This document shows positions 1-6,184 of a stretch of DNA of 6,470 bases, piece by piece. The DNA comes from Flavobacteriaceae bacterium (GTDB taxonomy: Bacteria; Bacteroidota; Bacteroidia; Flavobacteriales; Flavobacteriaceae). How positions within the stretch are numbered: position 1 is the stretch's first letter; the number at the start of each line of letters is the position of its first letter. A program made the position numbers and the translations under genes. The notes below the pieces were generated by a model, which was given only the letters and a program-made list of their open reading frames with translations, ran no database searches and had not been told where the DNA came from. The stretch lies in assembly GCA_029245825.1 (NCBI GenBank), contig JAQWON010000056.1, positions 1 through 6,470 on the forward strand, in the 5' to 3' direction.

Positions 1-893
1 TAGCTTTCAATTATTTCAAAAATTCTACCCTTTTTTGAAATAAATTCATCTCTTACCTGATCAATAATTGTTTGGGCTCTTTTAAATCCCCTATATTTTC
101 TCTCACGTACAGATGAAATACCTAGAGTTTCATTAGCAACAGCATAACTTGCATTTACCAATCCAGACATATCAAAATCATAAGGCAAAGGCATGATTTT
201 TTTGTCTGCAAATAATAACTTACCATTATGTTGATATGCAACCGAAAAATCTGTGTTCCCGATCATATATTGAAAAAAAGTATTTTGAACAGATGTAGTA
301 GCGTCCATAGCTAATGGATGTGTATACCTTTCAAAAACTCTTCCATCAAAACGCTTCGCAACTTTTTTATCATCTTCAATTAAAAATCCCTTTAATTGAT
401 AAACTTTTGTCTTTTTACCTTTTGGCTCTTCAAACTCAATATCTAATTCTCTTGTTTTAAAATGATATGGAGAAAATACTTCATAAAACTTATAGCCTAA
501 AAGTTCTTGAATAATATTGTCATTTTTTTCTTTCTGTTGTAGACAAGGTAAAACAAGTTTTAATGTTTTATTTTTAGAGAATAGAGTACCCTCTCTATTA
601 GCCTTTTTTATTTTCATCTTTATAGGAGGAAAATAACATTTAGCTCTTCTAAAATTACCTCTTGCTCTTAAATTTACTTCAAAAGTTTTCCAAGATGATC
701 CTTCCATATATGAAAGATCAGTTGTAATGTAGGTTGAATCATTTGTTTTCTTGTTCATTTCCTTATTTGAATAGTTAATTTTAACTTTTAATGGCGTCTG
801 ATCTTCAAACAGGGAATTACTGCCTTCAGTGTCCTGAGCAAATATTTGAAAAGATAAAATAAAACTCAGAATAAAAAATACTTGTTTTTTCAT
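1..893 (-). CDS. Secreted CotH-like (atypical kinase fold) protein, 3'-truncated by window edge
   Basis: The gene starts at the ATG at 893-891 and stays open for 297 codons to the window edge, so its C-terminus is missing. Residues 1-20 form a signal peptide (MKKQ, a hydrophobic stretch, then FAQ-D), so the product is probably exported. The rest follows the order of motifs in CotH kinase-like proteins: RARGN at 76-80, LKLVLPC at 111-117, a DNIIQELLGYKFYE helix at 125-138, GFLIED at 169-174, then IGNTDF at 211-216 with QHN at 221-223, and PYDFDMSG at 237-244. By analogy with CotH, D215 and D239/D241 are the candidate catalytic or metal-binding acids. Cysteines 86 and 117 could form a disulfide. 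Similar proteins are common in flavobacteria and usually labelled hypothetical. The kinase-fold assignment comes from motif order read by eye, and the substrate is unknown. It is transcribed divergently from the bestrophin-like gene. Confidence 0.8.
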   Translation of the reverse strand, partial: MKKQVFFILSFILSFQIFAQDTEGSNSLFEDQTPLKVKINYSNKEMNKKTNDSTYITTDLSYMEGSSWKTFEVNLRARGNFRRAKCYFPPIKMKIKKANREGTLFSKNKTLKLVLPCLQQKEKNDNIIQELLGYKFYEVFSPYHFKTRELDIEFEEPKGKKTKVYQLKGFLIEDDKKVAKRFDGRVFERYTHPLAMDATTSVQNTFFQYMIGNTDFSVAYQHNGKLLFADKKIMPLPYDFDMSGLVNASYAVANETLGISSVRERKYRGFKRAQTIIDQVRDEFISKKGRIFEIIES

Positions 894-912
894 AATATAG
901 TTAATAGATTTA
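881..912 (+). promoter_or_regulatory. Candidate Bacteroidota-type promoter for the bestrophin-like gene
   Basis: CTTG at 881-884 (consensus -33 TTTG) is followed after 20 bases by TAGATTTA at 905-912 (consensus -7 TAnnTTTG). Transcription would begin near 918-920, about 18 bases before the GTG start at 937. The -33 part lies inside the signal-peptide codons of the divergent gene. Both boxes have one mismatch in AT-rich DNA, so this is a prediction only. Confidence 0.35.
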
Positions 913-936
913 GAGGCTAATTTAATAAAAAAAGTC

Positions 937-1686
937 GTGATACGATATCTTTCAATAATCAATCATAGAACACTGATAACGCTTCTGCTCTCATTAGCGT
1001 TACCTTTTTTCGCTTATAAATTTCGAATAGTCTATAATATTGACTTAACCCTTATAAGTATTGCAATAATTTTCCCATTAGTTTTTGCTATAAGAGGTGC
1101 TTTTAGAAGACGTGAAAAAGCATTAGAGCATTTAAGTTTATATAGAGGAGCCCTAAGAACTATTGAATATTTCTTTGTGAATAGTCCAAATCTCAGCGAT
1201 GAAGCCAAAGAAAAATCTAAAAATTTATTGATTGATCTAAGTGATTCTTTCTTAGATCATCTCTCTCAATCTGATACAAACACTAAAAATATTGACAAAA
1301 AAACAGAAGCAATTTTTGCTTTTGTTCGAGAAAATGAGGAAAATATTCAAGGGGGAACAAGGCAAAAAATATTCAGATTTATAAGAGATGTACATATTGC
1401 ACAAGAAAATTTACTTGCTATTCATACTCATAGAACACCAATAAGTCTAAAAGCATATTGTTTAATTTTCATATACCTCTTCCCTGTTATTTACACACCG
1501 GCTGTTGTTAATAAGATAGGATTGGACGCCGTTGGATCAGAGCCATTAACATACTTTATTGTTATGCTTAGTGAGTTTATATTAATTTCATTATATAATA
1601 TTCAGGATCAAATGGAATATCCTTTTGATAAAGATGGTTTAGACGATATTAAGTTAGATGGCTTTAAGATAAAAAGAGGTAATTAA
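937..1686 (+). CDS. Bestrophin-like four-helix membrane protein
   Basis: This 249-residue integral membrane protein has hydrophobic segments at about 11-29, 34-53, 171-190 and 203-223. A hydrophilic, helix-rich stretch (about 54-165) sits between helices 2 and 3. That 2+2 arrangement matches bacterial bestrophins, which form pentameric anion or cation channels. The tail at about 221-240 (NIQDQMEYPFDKDGLDDIKL) resembles the bestrophin signature in which an acidic or polar residue precedes NPF or PF and an acidic D-x-x-D segment follows. Related flavobacterial proteins are mostly unannotated. Membership of the bestrophin/DUF4239 group is my inference from architecture and tail motif; channel activity is not shown. 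The start is GTG: the frame is closed by TAG at 898-900 and no ATG or TTG lies between. There is no Shine-Dalgarno sequence. It is divergent from the CotH-like gene with a 43-base gap. Confidence 0.75.
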   Translation: MIRYLSIINHRTLITLLLSLALPFFAYKFRIVYNIDLTLISIAIIFPLVFAIRGAFRRREKALEHLSLYRGALRTIEYFFVNSPNLSDEAKEKSKNLLIDLSDSFLDHLSQSDTNTKNIDKKTEAIFAFVRENEENIQGGTRQKIFRFIRDVHIAQENLLAIHTHRTPISLKAYCLIFIYLFPVIYTPAVVNKIGLDAVGSEPLTYFIVMLSEFILISLYNIQDQMEYPFDKDGLDDIKLDGFKIKRGN

Positions 1687-1762
1687 TTTTTTTTACTCCA
1701 AAAACCTTTTTGATTAAAAATTCTTTTAACCCTTGTAATAAGTTTGAATTAGGAATTGATTG

Positions 1763-1844
1763 TGCGGGTGGAGGGACTCGAACCCACACGCCGTGAAGCA
1801 CTAGATCCTAAATCTAGCGTGTCTACCAATTTCACCACACCCGC
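1763..1844 (-). tRNA. trnL: tRNA-Leu (anticodon UAG)
   Basis: The minus strand folds as an 82-base class II tRNA. It has a perfect 7-bp acceptor stem (GCGGGTG/CACCCGC), a 3-bp D stem GTG/CAC with GG in the loop, and anticodon stem CTAGA/TCTAG with loop TTTAGGA, giving anticodon TAG at 1810-1808. The variable arm is long (TGC-loop-GCG), the T loop is TTCGAGT and the discriminator base is A. The UAG anticodon with the long variable arm and A73 identifies a leucine tRNA reading CUN codons. The 3' CCA is not encoded, because ACAATC follows the acceptor stem, so it must be added by the CCA enzyme. One oddity is that the T stem GTGGG/CCCTC contains a U-U opposition at its second pair. Confidence 0.97.
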
Positions 1845-1858
1845 TTTTAATTTGCCGG

Positions 1859-1866
1859 TAAATATA
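1859..1866 (-). promoter_or_regulatory. Candidate -7 box for tRNA-Leu
   Basis: On the minus strand TATATTTA matches the Bacteroidota -7 consensus TAnnTTTG at all fixed positions but the last. It would start transcription a few bases before the tRNA 5' end at 1844. No convincing TTTG lies at the expected -33 distance, so this is weakly supported. Confidence 0.3.
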
Positions 1867-1882
1867 ATCAAGTTTTGATAAA

Positions 1883-1917
1883 ATTGATCTAGAGTGATTA
1901 AAAGAAACTAGCTTTTG
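1883..1917 (+). promoter_or_regulatory. Candidate promoter for the M20 dipeptidase gene
   Basis: ATTG at 1883-1886 is followed after 22 bases by TAGCTTTTG at 1909-1917, which is close to the TTTG / TAnnTTTG pair of the Bacteroidota primary sigma factor. Transcription would begin about 20 bases before the ATG at 1945. A second -7-like box, TAGATTTA, sits at 1924-1931 but has no upstream partner. Both are tentative. Confidence 0.28.
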
Positions 1918-1944
1918 TTAATTTAGATTTAAAATTCAGTTGAA

Positions 1945-3303
1945 ATGAGATTTGAAAAAAAAGAGTATTTAGATGAGTTATTTGAGTTTTTAAAAATACC
2001 CTCCATAAGTGCAGATCCTAATTACAAAAATGATGTTAAAAAAGCAGCTGAATGGATTGCTGAAAAACTTCTAGATGCAGGATGTGAAAAAGTTAAAATT
2101 GAGAATACAAAAGGACATCCAATTGTTTATGGTGAAAATTTTATTTCAAAAGAATTACCAACAATACTAGTTTATGGGCATTATGATGTCCAGCCTCCTG
2201 ATCCAATTGATTTATGGGAAAATCCACCATTTGAACCTGTAATTAAAAATACAAAAATTCACCCTGATGGGGCAATTTTTGCAAGGGGTTCATGTGATGA
2301 CAAGGGACAGTTATATATGCATGTAAAGGCTTTTCAAATTCTTAAATCTTCAAATAAACTAAAGTGTAATGTGAAATTTTTATTTGAAGGCGAAGAAGAA
2401 GTTGGTAGTGAGAATTTGGAGAGCTATGTAAATAAATTTAAAGAAAAATTGAAATCTGATATAATAATAATATCTGACACGGGGATTGGAAGCCTAGAAA
2501 AACCAAAAATAACTATTGGTTTAAGAGGATTAAGTTATATGGAAATAAGTGTTTTAGGTCCAAATAGGGACTTACATTCTGGATTGTATGGAGGAAGCGT
2601 GGCTAATCCAATAAATGTTCTAAATAAAATTATTGCATCACTGCATGACAAGGAAAATAAAATTACAATTCCAGGTTTTTATAAAGATGTAATTGAACTA
2701 TCAAAAAAAGAGAGAGAAAGAATTATTTTTTCAGAACTGGACGAAAAGAACTTTAGAAAATCACTTGATATAAAATCTACAGATGGTGAATTAAAATACA
2801 ATACAGAAGAAAGAAGATCTATTCGTCCTACATTAGATGTTAATGGAATATGGGGTGGATACATGGGAGAAGGCTCCAAAACTGTTATCGCTAGTACTGC
2901 CCATGCAAAAATATCGATGCGACTTGTGCCAAACCAAAAATGGAAAAAAATTAGTTCTTTGTTTAAAAAACATATTGAAAAGGTATCGCCAAAACATGTA
3001 AAAATAAAAGTAAAGACTCATCATGGAGGAGAGCCTTATCTGATGCCAATAAATAATTCAGGATATCTAGCAGCTGAAAAAGCATATAAGGAAAGTTTTG
3101 GAATAAAACCCAAACCAAAAAGGGATGGTGGAAGTATACCTATTGTTCCAATGTTCGAAAAAATTCTTGGTTCCAAAACAGTTTTGATGGGATTTGGATT
3201 TGATAGTGATGCAATACATTCGCCTAATGAACACTTTGGTGTCAAAAATTTTTATAGAGGAATAGAAACAATTATTTTATTTTACGACAATTTTTCAAAA
3301 TAA
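1945..3303 (+). CDS. M20 family metallodipeptidase (carnosinase/CNDP-like)
   Basis: This 452-residue protein is a complete di-zinc dipeptidase of the CNDP2/DUG1 branch of family M20, which hydrolyses short peptides. It has no signal peptide, so it is cytoplasmic. The full metal and catalytic set can be read by alignment to CNDP2: H79 and D81 in YGHYDVQP, bridging D118 in RGSCDDKG, general base E151 and ligand E152 in EGEEEVGSE, D178 in ISDTG, and H425 in IHSPNEH. The inserted lid/dimerisation domain (about 190-400) carries DLHSGLYGG at 209-217, with H211 the expected substrate-contacting histidine, and RDGGSIP at 393-399. Length is normal for Bacteroidota homologues. The ATG start fits the family N-terminus and has no Shine-Dalgarno sequence. 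The gene stands alone on its strand and converges on hemW with 22 bases between stops. The exact substrate preference cannot be read from sequence. Confidence 0.95.
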   Translation: MRFEKKEYLDELFEFLKIPSISADPNYKNDVKKAAEWIAEKLLDAGCEKVKIENTKGHPIVYGENFISKELPTILVYGHYDVQPPDPIDLWENPPFEPVIKNTKIHPDGAIFARGSCDDKGQLYMHVKAFQILKSSNKLKCNVKFLFEGEEEVGSENLESYVNKFKEKLKSDIIIISDTGIGSLEKPKITIGLRGLSYMEISVLGPNRDLHSGLYGGSVANPINVLNKIIASLHDKENKITIPGFYKDVIELSKKERERIIFSELDEKNFRKSLDIKSTDGELKYNTEERRSIRPTLDVNGIWGGYMGEGSKTVIASTAHAKISMRLVPNQKWKKISSLFKKHIEKVSPKHVKIKVKTHHGGEPYLMPINNSGYLAAEKAYKESFGIKPKPKRDGGSIPIVPMFEKILGSKTVLMGFGFDSDAIHSPNEHFGVKNFYRGIETIILFYDNFSK

Positions 3304-3312
3304 ACTCAATAC

Positions 3313-3335
3313 TAAATTATTAAGTTTATAATTTA
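3313..3335. terminator. Possible bidirectional terminator hairpin between convergent genes
   Basis: TAAATTAT (3313-3320) and ATAATTTA (3328-3335) form a perfect 8-bp inverted repeat around a 7-base loop. It sits between the dipeptidase stop at 3303 and the hemW end at 3326 and slightly overlaps the last hemW codons. Placement favours a shared terminator, but the stem contains only A-T pairs and would be weak, and chance occurrence in AT-rich DNA is possible. Confidence 0.35.
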
Positions 3336-4453
3336 AATAAATCTGAAGCAATTTTATCTGATAGAAATTTACCATTGGAAGTAATTGTTATAGTATCCCC
3401 ATCTAAATGTAAAAGTTTTGAATCTATGTAACTCTCTACTTGCTTCATTAAATGTTTTAAGTATATGCTTCCAAAAATTTTTTCAATCTTTTGGACAGAA
3501 ACACCAGAAGAAGTTCTAAGACCTAACATGATATATTCATTGAAAGATTCTGATGTTGTCAAATTTTCTCCATCAAGAAAAAGTTTACCTTCTTTAATTA
3601 ACTTCATATAAAGATTTGTGTTTGAAACATTCCAACTTCTCCTTGAATTACCGTCAAAGCTATGAGCTGATGGTCCTATACCTAAATATTGTTTTCCAAG
3701 CCAGTAGTTAGAATTATTAATTGATTGATAATCTGATTTAGCAAAATTAGAAATCTCATAGTGCAAATAATTTTTTTTCTCAAAAATTGAAACCATTTCA
3801 TCAAATTGTTTTTTCACCAATTTATCAATCGGCATAAAGAGTTTTTTATTTTTTACTTTATAATCAAGAACTGTTTTTGGCTCAATAGTCAGTGCATAGC
3901 ATGAAAAATGCTTTGGTTTAAACTCCAATGCTTTATTAATATTAAATAAGAAATCTTTAAGGCTGCTTTCTGGAATTCCATAAATTAAATCTATAGAATA
4001 ATTTTCAAAGATTTCTGAAACAATTTCTAAAGCTTTTAAAGACTCTATTGATGAATGATTTCTATTCATCATCAGAAGATCTTTATCTAAAAAAGATTGA
4101 ACGCCAAGACTTAACCGATTTATTCCTATCTGTTTTAGACCTTCAATATATTCTCTTGAAACATCATCTGGATTTAACTCTAAAGTTATCTCCGTTTTAT
4201 TTGAAATGAAGAATTTCTCTTTTACTTTAGACATTATACCATTCACTTCATTTAAACTAAGAAGCGATGGAGAACCTCCACCAAAATATATACTTTCCAA
4301 AGTATCCGTCCTTAATTCATTATGCCGTAAATCAATCTCTTTTTTTAAAGAGAAAATTAAATCTTCTTTATTATTCATTTTGGTAGAAAAATAAAAGTTG
4401 CAATAATCACAAGCTTGTTTGCAAAAAGGAAAATGTATGTAAATTCCAGCCAT
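3326..4453 (-). CDS. hemW: HemW, radical SAM heme chaperone
   Basis: This 375-residue radical SAM protein is related to oxygen-independent coproporphyrinogen III oxidase but of the HemW type, which binds heme and delivers it to respiratory enzymes. The iron-sulfur motif is CKQACDYCNF, with C11, C15 and C18. The next position after the third cysteine pair is F, not the fourth cysteine of true HemN, which supports HemW. Other family landmarks are FGGGSPSLL (57-65), ELNPDD (92-97), RLSLGVQSF (103-111), DLIYGIP (145-151), HYEISNFA (231-238), GIGPSAHSF (258-266) and a C-terminal winged-helix-like region from about 300. The start chosen is the ATG at 4453, giving the classic MAGIYIH N-terminus; an in-frame TTG one codon earlier (4456) is less likely. 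It is the last gene of a minus-strand operon, 29 bases after ruvC. Confidence 0.95.
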   Translation of the reverse strand: MAGIYIHFPFCKQACDYCNFYFSTKMNNKEDLIFSLKKEIDLRHNELRTDTLESIYFGGGSPSLLSLNEVNGIMSKVKEKFFISNKTEITLELNPDDVSREYIEGLKQIGINRLSLGVQSFLDKDLLMMNRNHSSIESLKALEIVSEIFENYSIDLIYGIPESSLKDFLFNINKALEFKPKHFSCYALTIEPKTVLDYKVKNKKLFMPIDKLVKKQFDEMVSIFEKKNYLHYEISNFAKSDYQSINNSNYWLGKQYLGIGPSAHSFDGNSRRSWNVSNTNLYMKLIKEGKLFLDGENLTTSESFNEYIMLGLRTSSGVSVQKIEKIFGSIYLKHLMKQVESYIDSKLLHLDGDTITITSNGKFLSDKIASDLFKL

Positions 4454-4482
4454 CAAACTATTTTAAGTGAAATAATAAAAAA

Positions 4483-5043
4483 TTATACTTTTTTAATTTT
4501 ATGGGGATTTTGATTTAGAAATGATTTCCATCCAGAAAATTTTTTTCCTGAGTCTAAATTATCCTTGTTAAAAAAATGACATACAGCTGCGGCCAGACCA
4601 TCAGTTGCATCCATATTATTTGGCAAGGTTTTAATTTTTAAAAGACTTTGAAGCATTTTTGCTACTTGCTCTTTACTGGCATTTCCATTTCCAGTAATAG
4701 ACATTTTTATCTTTCTTGGAGAATATTCAATAATTGGAATCTCTCGAGAAAGTCCTGCTGCCATTGCAACACCTTGAGCTCTTCCTAATTTTAGCATCGA
4801 TTGTACGTTCTTGCCAAAAAAAGGTGCTTCAATTGCAATTTCATCTGGCTTAAATTCTTCAATCAAATCTATAGTTCTTGAGAAAATGAGTTTGAGTTTT
4901 ATATAGTGATCCTTGTACTTTTGCATTTTTAATTCATTTAATTGAAGCAAAGTTATTTTTGAACCAACTGTCTTAATTAGGCCAAAACCCATTATTGCTG
5001 TTCCTGGATCTATTCCTAGAATAATTTTTTCCTCAGTTATCAT
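4483..5043 (-). CDS. ruvC: Crossover junction endodeoxyribonuclease RuvC
   Basis: This 186-residue cytoplasmic nuclease cuts Holliday junctions symmetrically during recombination and repair, working with RuvAB. All landmarks of the RNase H-like fold are present: GIDPGT with D12, IAIEAPFF with E72, KLGRAQG (85-91), the ITGNGNASKEQV loop (116-127) and DATDGLAAAVCH with D145, D148 and H156. D12, E72, D145 and D148 correspond to the four acidic metal ligands of E. coli RuvC. Length is normal for Bacteroidota RuvC, with a short basic tail. Its ATG overlaps the stop codon of the upstream lipoprotein gene (ATGA at 5043-5040), which suggests translational coupling. ruvA and ruvB are not in the window. 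Confidence 0.97.
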   Translation of the reverse strand: MITEEKIILGIDPGTAIMGFGLIKTVGSKITLLQLNELKMQKYKDHYIKLKLIFSRTIDLIEEFKPDEIAIEAPFFGKNVQSMLKLGRAQGVAMAAGLSREIPIIEYSPRKIKMSITGNGNASKEQVAKMLQSLLKIKTLPNNMDATDGLAAAVCHFFNKDNLDSGKKFSGWKSFLNQNPHKIKKV

Positions 5044-5534
5044 TCGGAAGCTGATGCAATTATTTGAATGGGTAAAGTAAATTTTGTTTCAACAAAAGTA
5101 CCGACATTAGTTTTTGTGGCAGGTAAAGCCTGTGGAAGAGATATAACTGCATCCCTTAGTAAACTTTCAATATCAGGCAAAAATTCAATCGTGTTTCTAT
5201 AATTTTGAACTTCAGATAAACTAAAAAAACCTTCTTTGTCTATTTTAATAACTAGGAGAATTTCTTCGTCTATATCTCCATTTGCAATCATATTAGAGGA
5301 ATATACATATTCAGTAATATAGGATACCAATATATCAAACATACAATCAACTTGAGCATCTAAAGATAAAGTCTCACATTCTGGATAGGTTGGAGGCTGG
5401 TCATTATTTGACCATGTTGAAGCGGACTTAATTTCTTTTTCAGAGACCTCAGAAGATTCAAAAAGATTACATGAAATAATTATTGGTAGCATAGTCGCTA
5501 AAATTAAACTTTGCAAATTTTTAATAATTTTCAT
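5040..5534 (-). CDS. Lipoprotein with TonB C-terminal-like domain
   Basis: This 164-residue predicted lipoprotein has a short basic start (MKIIKN), a hydrophobic stretch and a lipobox ending IISC, with acylated C22. A low-complexity linker (about 23-47) follows. The domain at about 48-159 resembles the TonB C-terminal fold of flavobacterial proteins: YPEC (50-53), a second cysteine at C64, KIDKEGFF (97-104) as the central hairpin strand, a conserved LPDIESLLRDAVISLPQALPA helix and turn (119-139), and a final strand FTLPIQI (152-158). The C53/C64 pair could form a disulfide. Unlike true TonB it has no transmembrane anchor kept in the inner membrane and no proline-rich spacer, so energy transduction is doubtful. 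It is the first gene of the operon with ruvC and hemW. The cellular role is unknown. Confidence 0.82.
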   Translation of the reverse strand: MKIIKNLQSLILATMLPIIISCNLFESSEVSEKEIKSASTWSNNDQPPTYPECETLSLDAQVDCMFDILVSYITEYVYSSNMIANGDIDEEILLVIKIDKEGFFSLSEVQNYRNTIEFLPDIESLLRDAVISLPQALPATKTNVGTFVETKFTLPIQIIASASE

Positions 5535-5560
5535 TACAAGGTATCTTTAATAGTATTTAA

Positions 5561-5568
5561 TAAAATTA
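5561..5568 (-). promoter_or_regulatory. Candidate -7 box for the lipoprotein-ruvC-hemW operon
   Basis: The minus strand reads TAATTTTA here, one mismatch from TAnnTTTG, about 26 bases before the lipoprotein ATG at 5534. The nearest TTTA upstream is 24 bases away, slightly beyond the usual spacing. Location is plausible; sequence support is weak. Confidence 0.25.
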
Positions 5569-5601
5569 CAACTTTTAAGAAAAAATCTTATTAAAGATCT
5601 C

Positions 5602-5609
5602 TAATTTTG
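5602..5609 (+). promoter_or_regulatory. Candidate -7 box for the DUF456 gene
   Basis: TAATTTTG is an exact match to the Bacteroidota -7 consensus TAnnTTTG. It would give a start near 5615 and a leader of under 20 bases before the TTG at 5633. No clear TTTG is present at -33; TTTT at 5573-5576 is 25 bases upstream. Confidence 0.35.
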
Positions 5610-5632
5610 TGTGATTTAATAATCATATTAAT

Positions 5633-6130
5633 TTGGATTTCTTAATTATTTCATTGGGACTTGTTTTTATTATTCTTGGAATAATAGGAAGTTTTTTGCC
5701 CATAATACCTGGGCCAATTACTGGTTGGGTTGGGTTATTGATTATTCATCAAACCCTTGAATTAGATGGAATTTTTTTTTTAACTGTAACTCTTGTTATT
5801 TCAATTTTAGTCTATTTAATTGATTATATAATACCTGCACTTGGAGCAAAAAAATTTGGAGGAACAAAATGGGGAATGTGGGGTTCGACAATTGGTCTTG
5901 TTATAGGGCTTTTATTTCTGGGGCCTTTAGGTGTTCTTATTGGAGCATTTTTTGGGGCTTTTTTAGGGGAGCTAATTGCAAAGCCAGAAAAATCAGAAAC
6001 TGCTTTAAAAGCTGCACTGGGAGCTTTTATTGGCTTTCTGTCTGGTGCATTTTTAAAATTCTCTGTCTCATTAGTATTTCTTTACTATTATTTTAAAATT
6101 GTTTTCGGCAATTTAGATCAAATAACTTGA
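5633..6130 (+). CDS. DUF456 family integral membrane protein
   Basis: This 165-residue, very hydrophobic protein matches the DUF456 family of glycine-rich membrane proteins, for which no biochemical function is established. Conserved features are GSFLPIIPGPITGWVGLL (19-36), DYIIPALGAKKFGGTKWG (64-81), a glycine-rich membrane hairpin STIGLVIGLLFLGPLGVLIG (85-104), GAFLGELIA (108-116) and the C-terminal helix from about 120. Four to five membrane segments are expected. The repeated Gly-x-x-x-Gly pattern in the second half suggests tightly packed helices. The start is TTG: TGA at 5612-5614 closes the frame and only ATT and TTG precede the conserved N-terminus, which begins MDF as in relatives. 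It is divergent from the lipoprotein operon and followed after 54 bases by the small membrane protein gene. Confidence 0.9.
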   Translation: MDFLIISLGLVFIILGIIGSFLPIIPGPITGWVGLLIIHQTLELDGIFFLTVTLVISILVYLIDYIIPALGAKKFGGTKWGMWGSTIGLVIGLLFLGPLGVLIGAFFGAFLGELIAKPEKSETALKAALGAFIGFLSGAFLKFSVSLVFLYYYFKIVFGNLDQIT

Positions 6131-6170
6131 TTTTGATTTGATAAAATTAAATTTTAGAAATATATTTTTT

Positions 6171-6178
6171 TAATTTTG
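6171..6178 (+). promoter_or_regulatory. Candidate -7 box just before the small four-cysteine gene
   Basis: TAATTTTG is an exact copy of the box at 5602 and matches TAnnTTTG. It lies only six bases before the ATG at 6185, so a transcript from it would be almost leaderless. No TTTG is at the proper -33 distance; the TTTG at 6137-6140 is 30 bases upstream. Confidence 0.22.
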
Positions 6179-6184
6179 GTTTAT

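Noticed and set aside
1714..1729. Hairpin TTAAAA-attc-TTTTAA between the bestrophin-like gene and the tRNA
   Set aside because: The stem is six A-T pairs with no G-C pair and no following T run in either direction, so it is expected by chance at this base composition.
1763..1844. tRNA-Leu as an integration (att) site
   Set aside because: No repeat of the tRNA 3' end, no integrase and no foreign-looking genes are found on either side in the window.
2679..3245. Three short minus-strand open frames inside the dipeptidase gene
   Set aside because: They lie antisense to a well-conserved enzyme with every catalytic residue intact, and their translations show no domain or conserved motif.
4206..4394. 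A 62-codon plus-strand open frame inside hemW
   Set aside because: It is antisense to the conserved radical SAM core, and its translation looks like a reverse-strand shadow.
5869..6096. A 75-codon plus-strand open frame in another frame of the DUF456 gene
   Set aside because: It overlaps the conserved glycine-rich DUF456 region, and the alternative translation has no recognisable pattern.
6142..6156. Palindrome TAAAATT-a-AATTTTA after the DUF456 stop, near a T run
   Set aside because: The one-base centre leaves no room for a loop without losing stem pairs, and all pairs are A-T, so it is not a credible terminator or operator.
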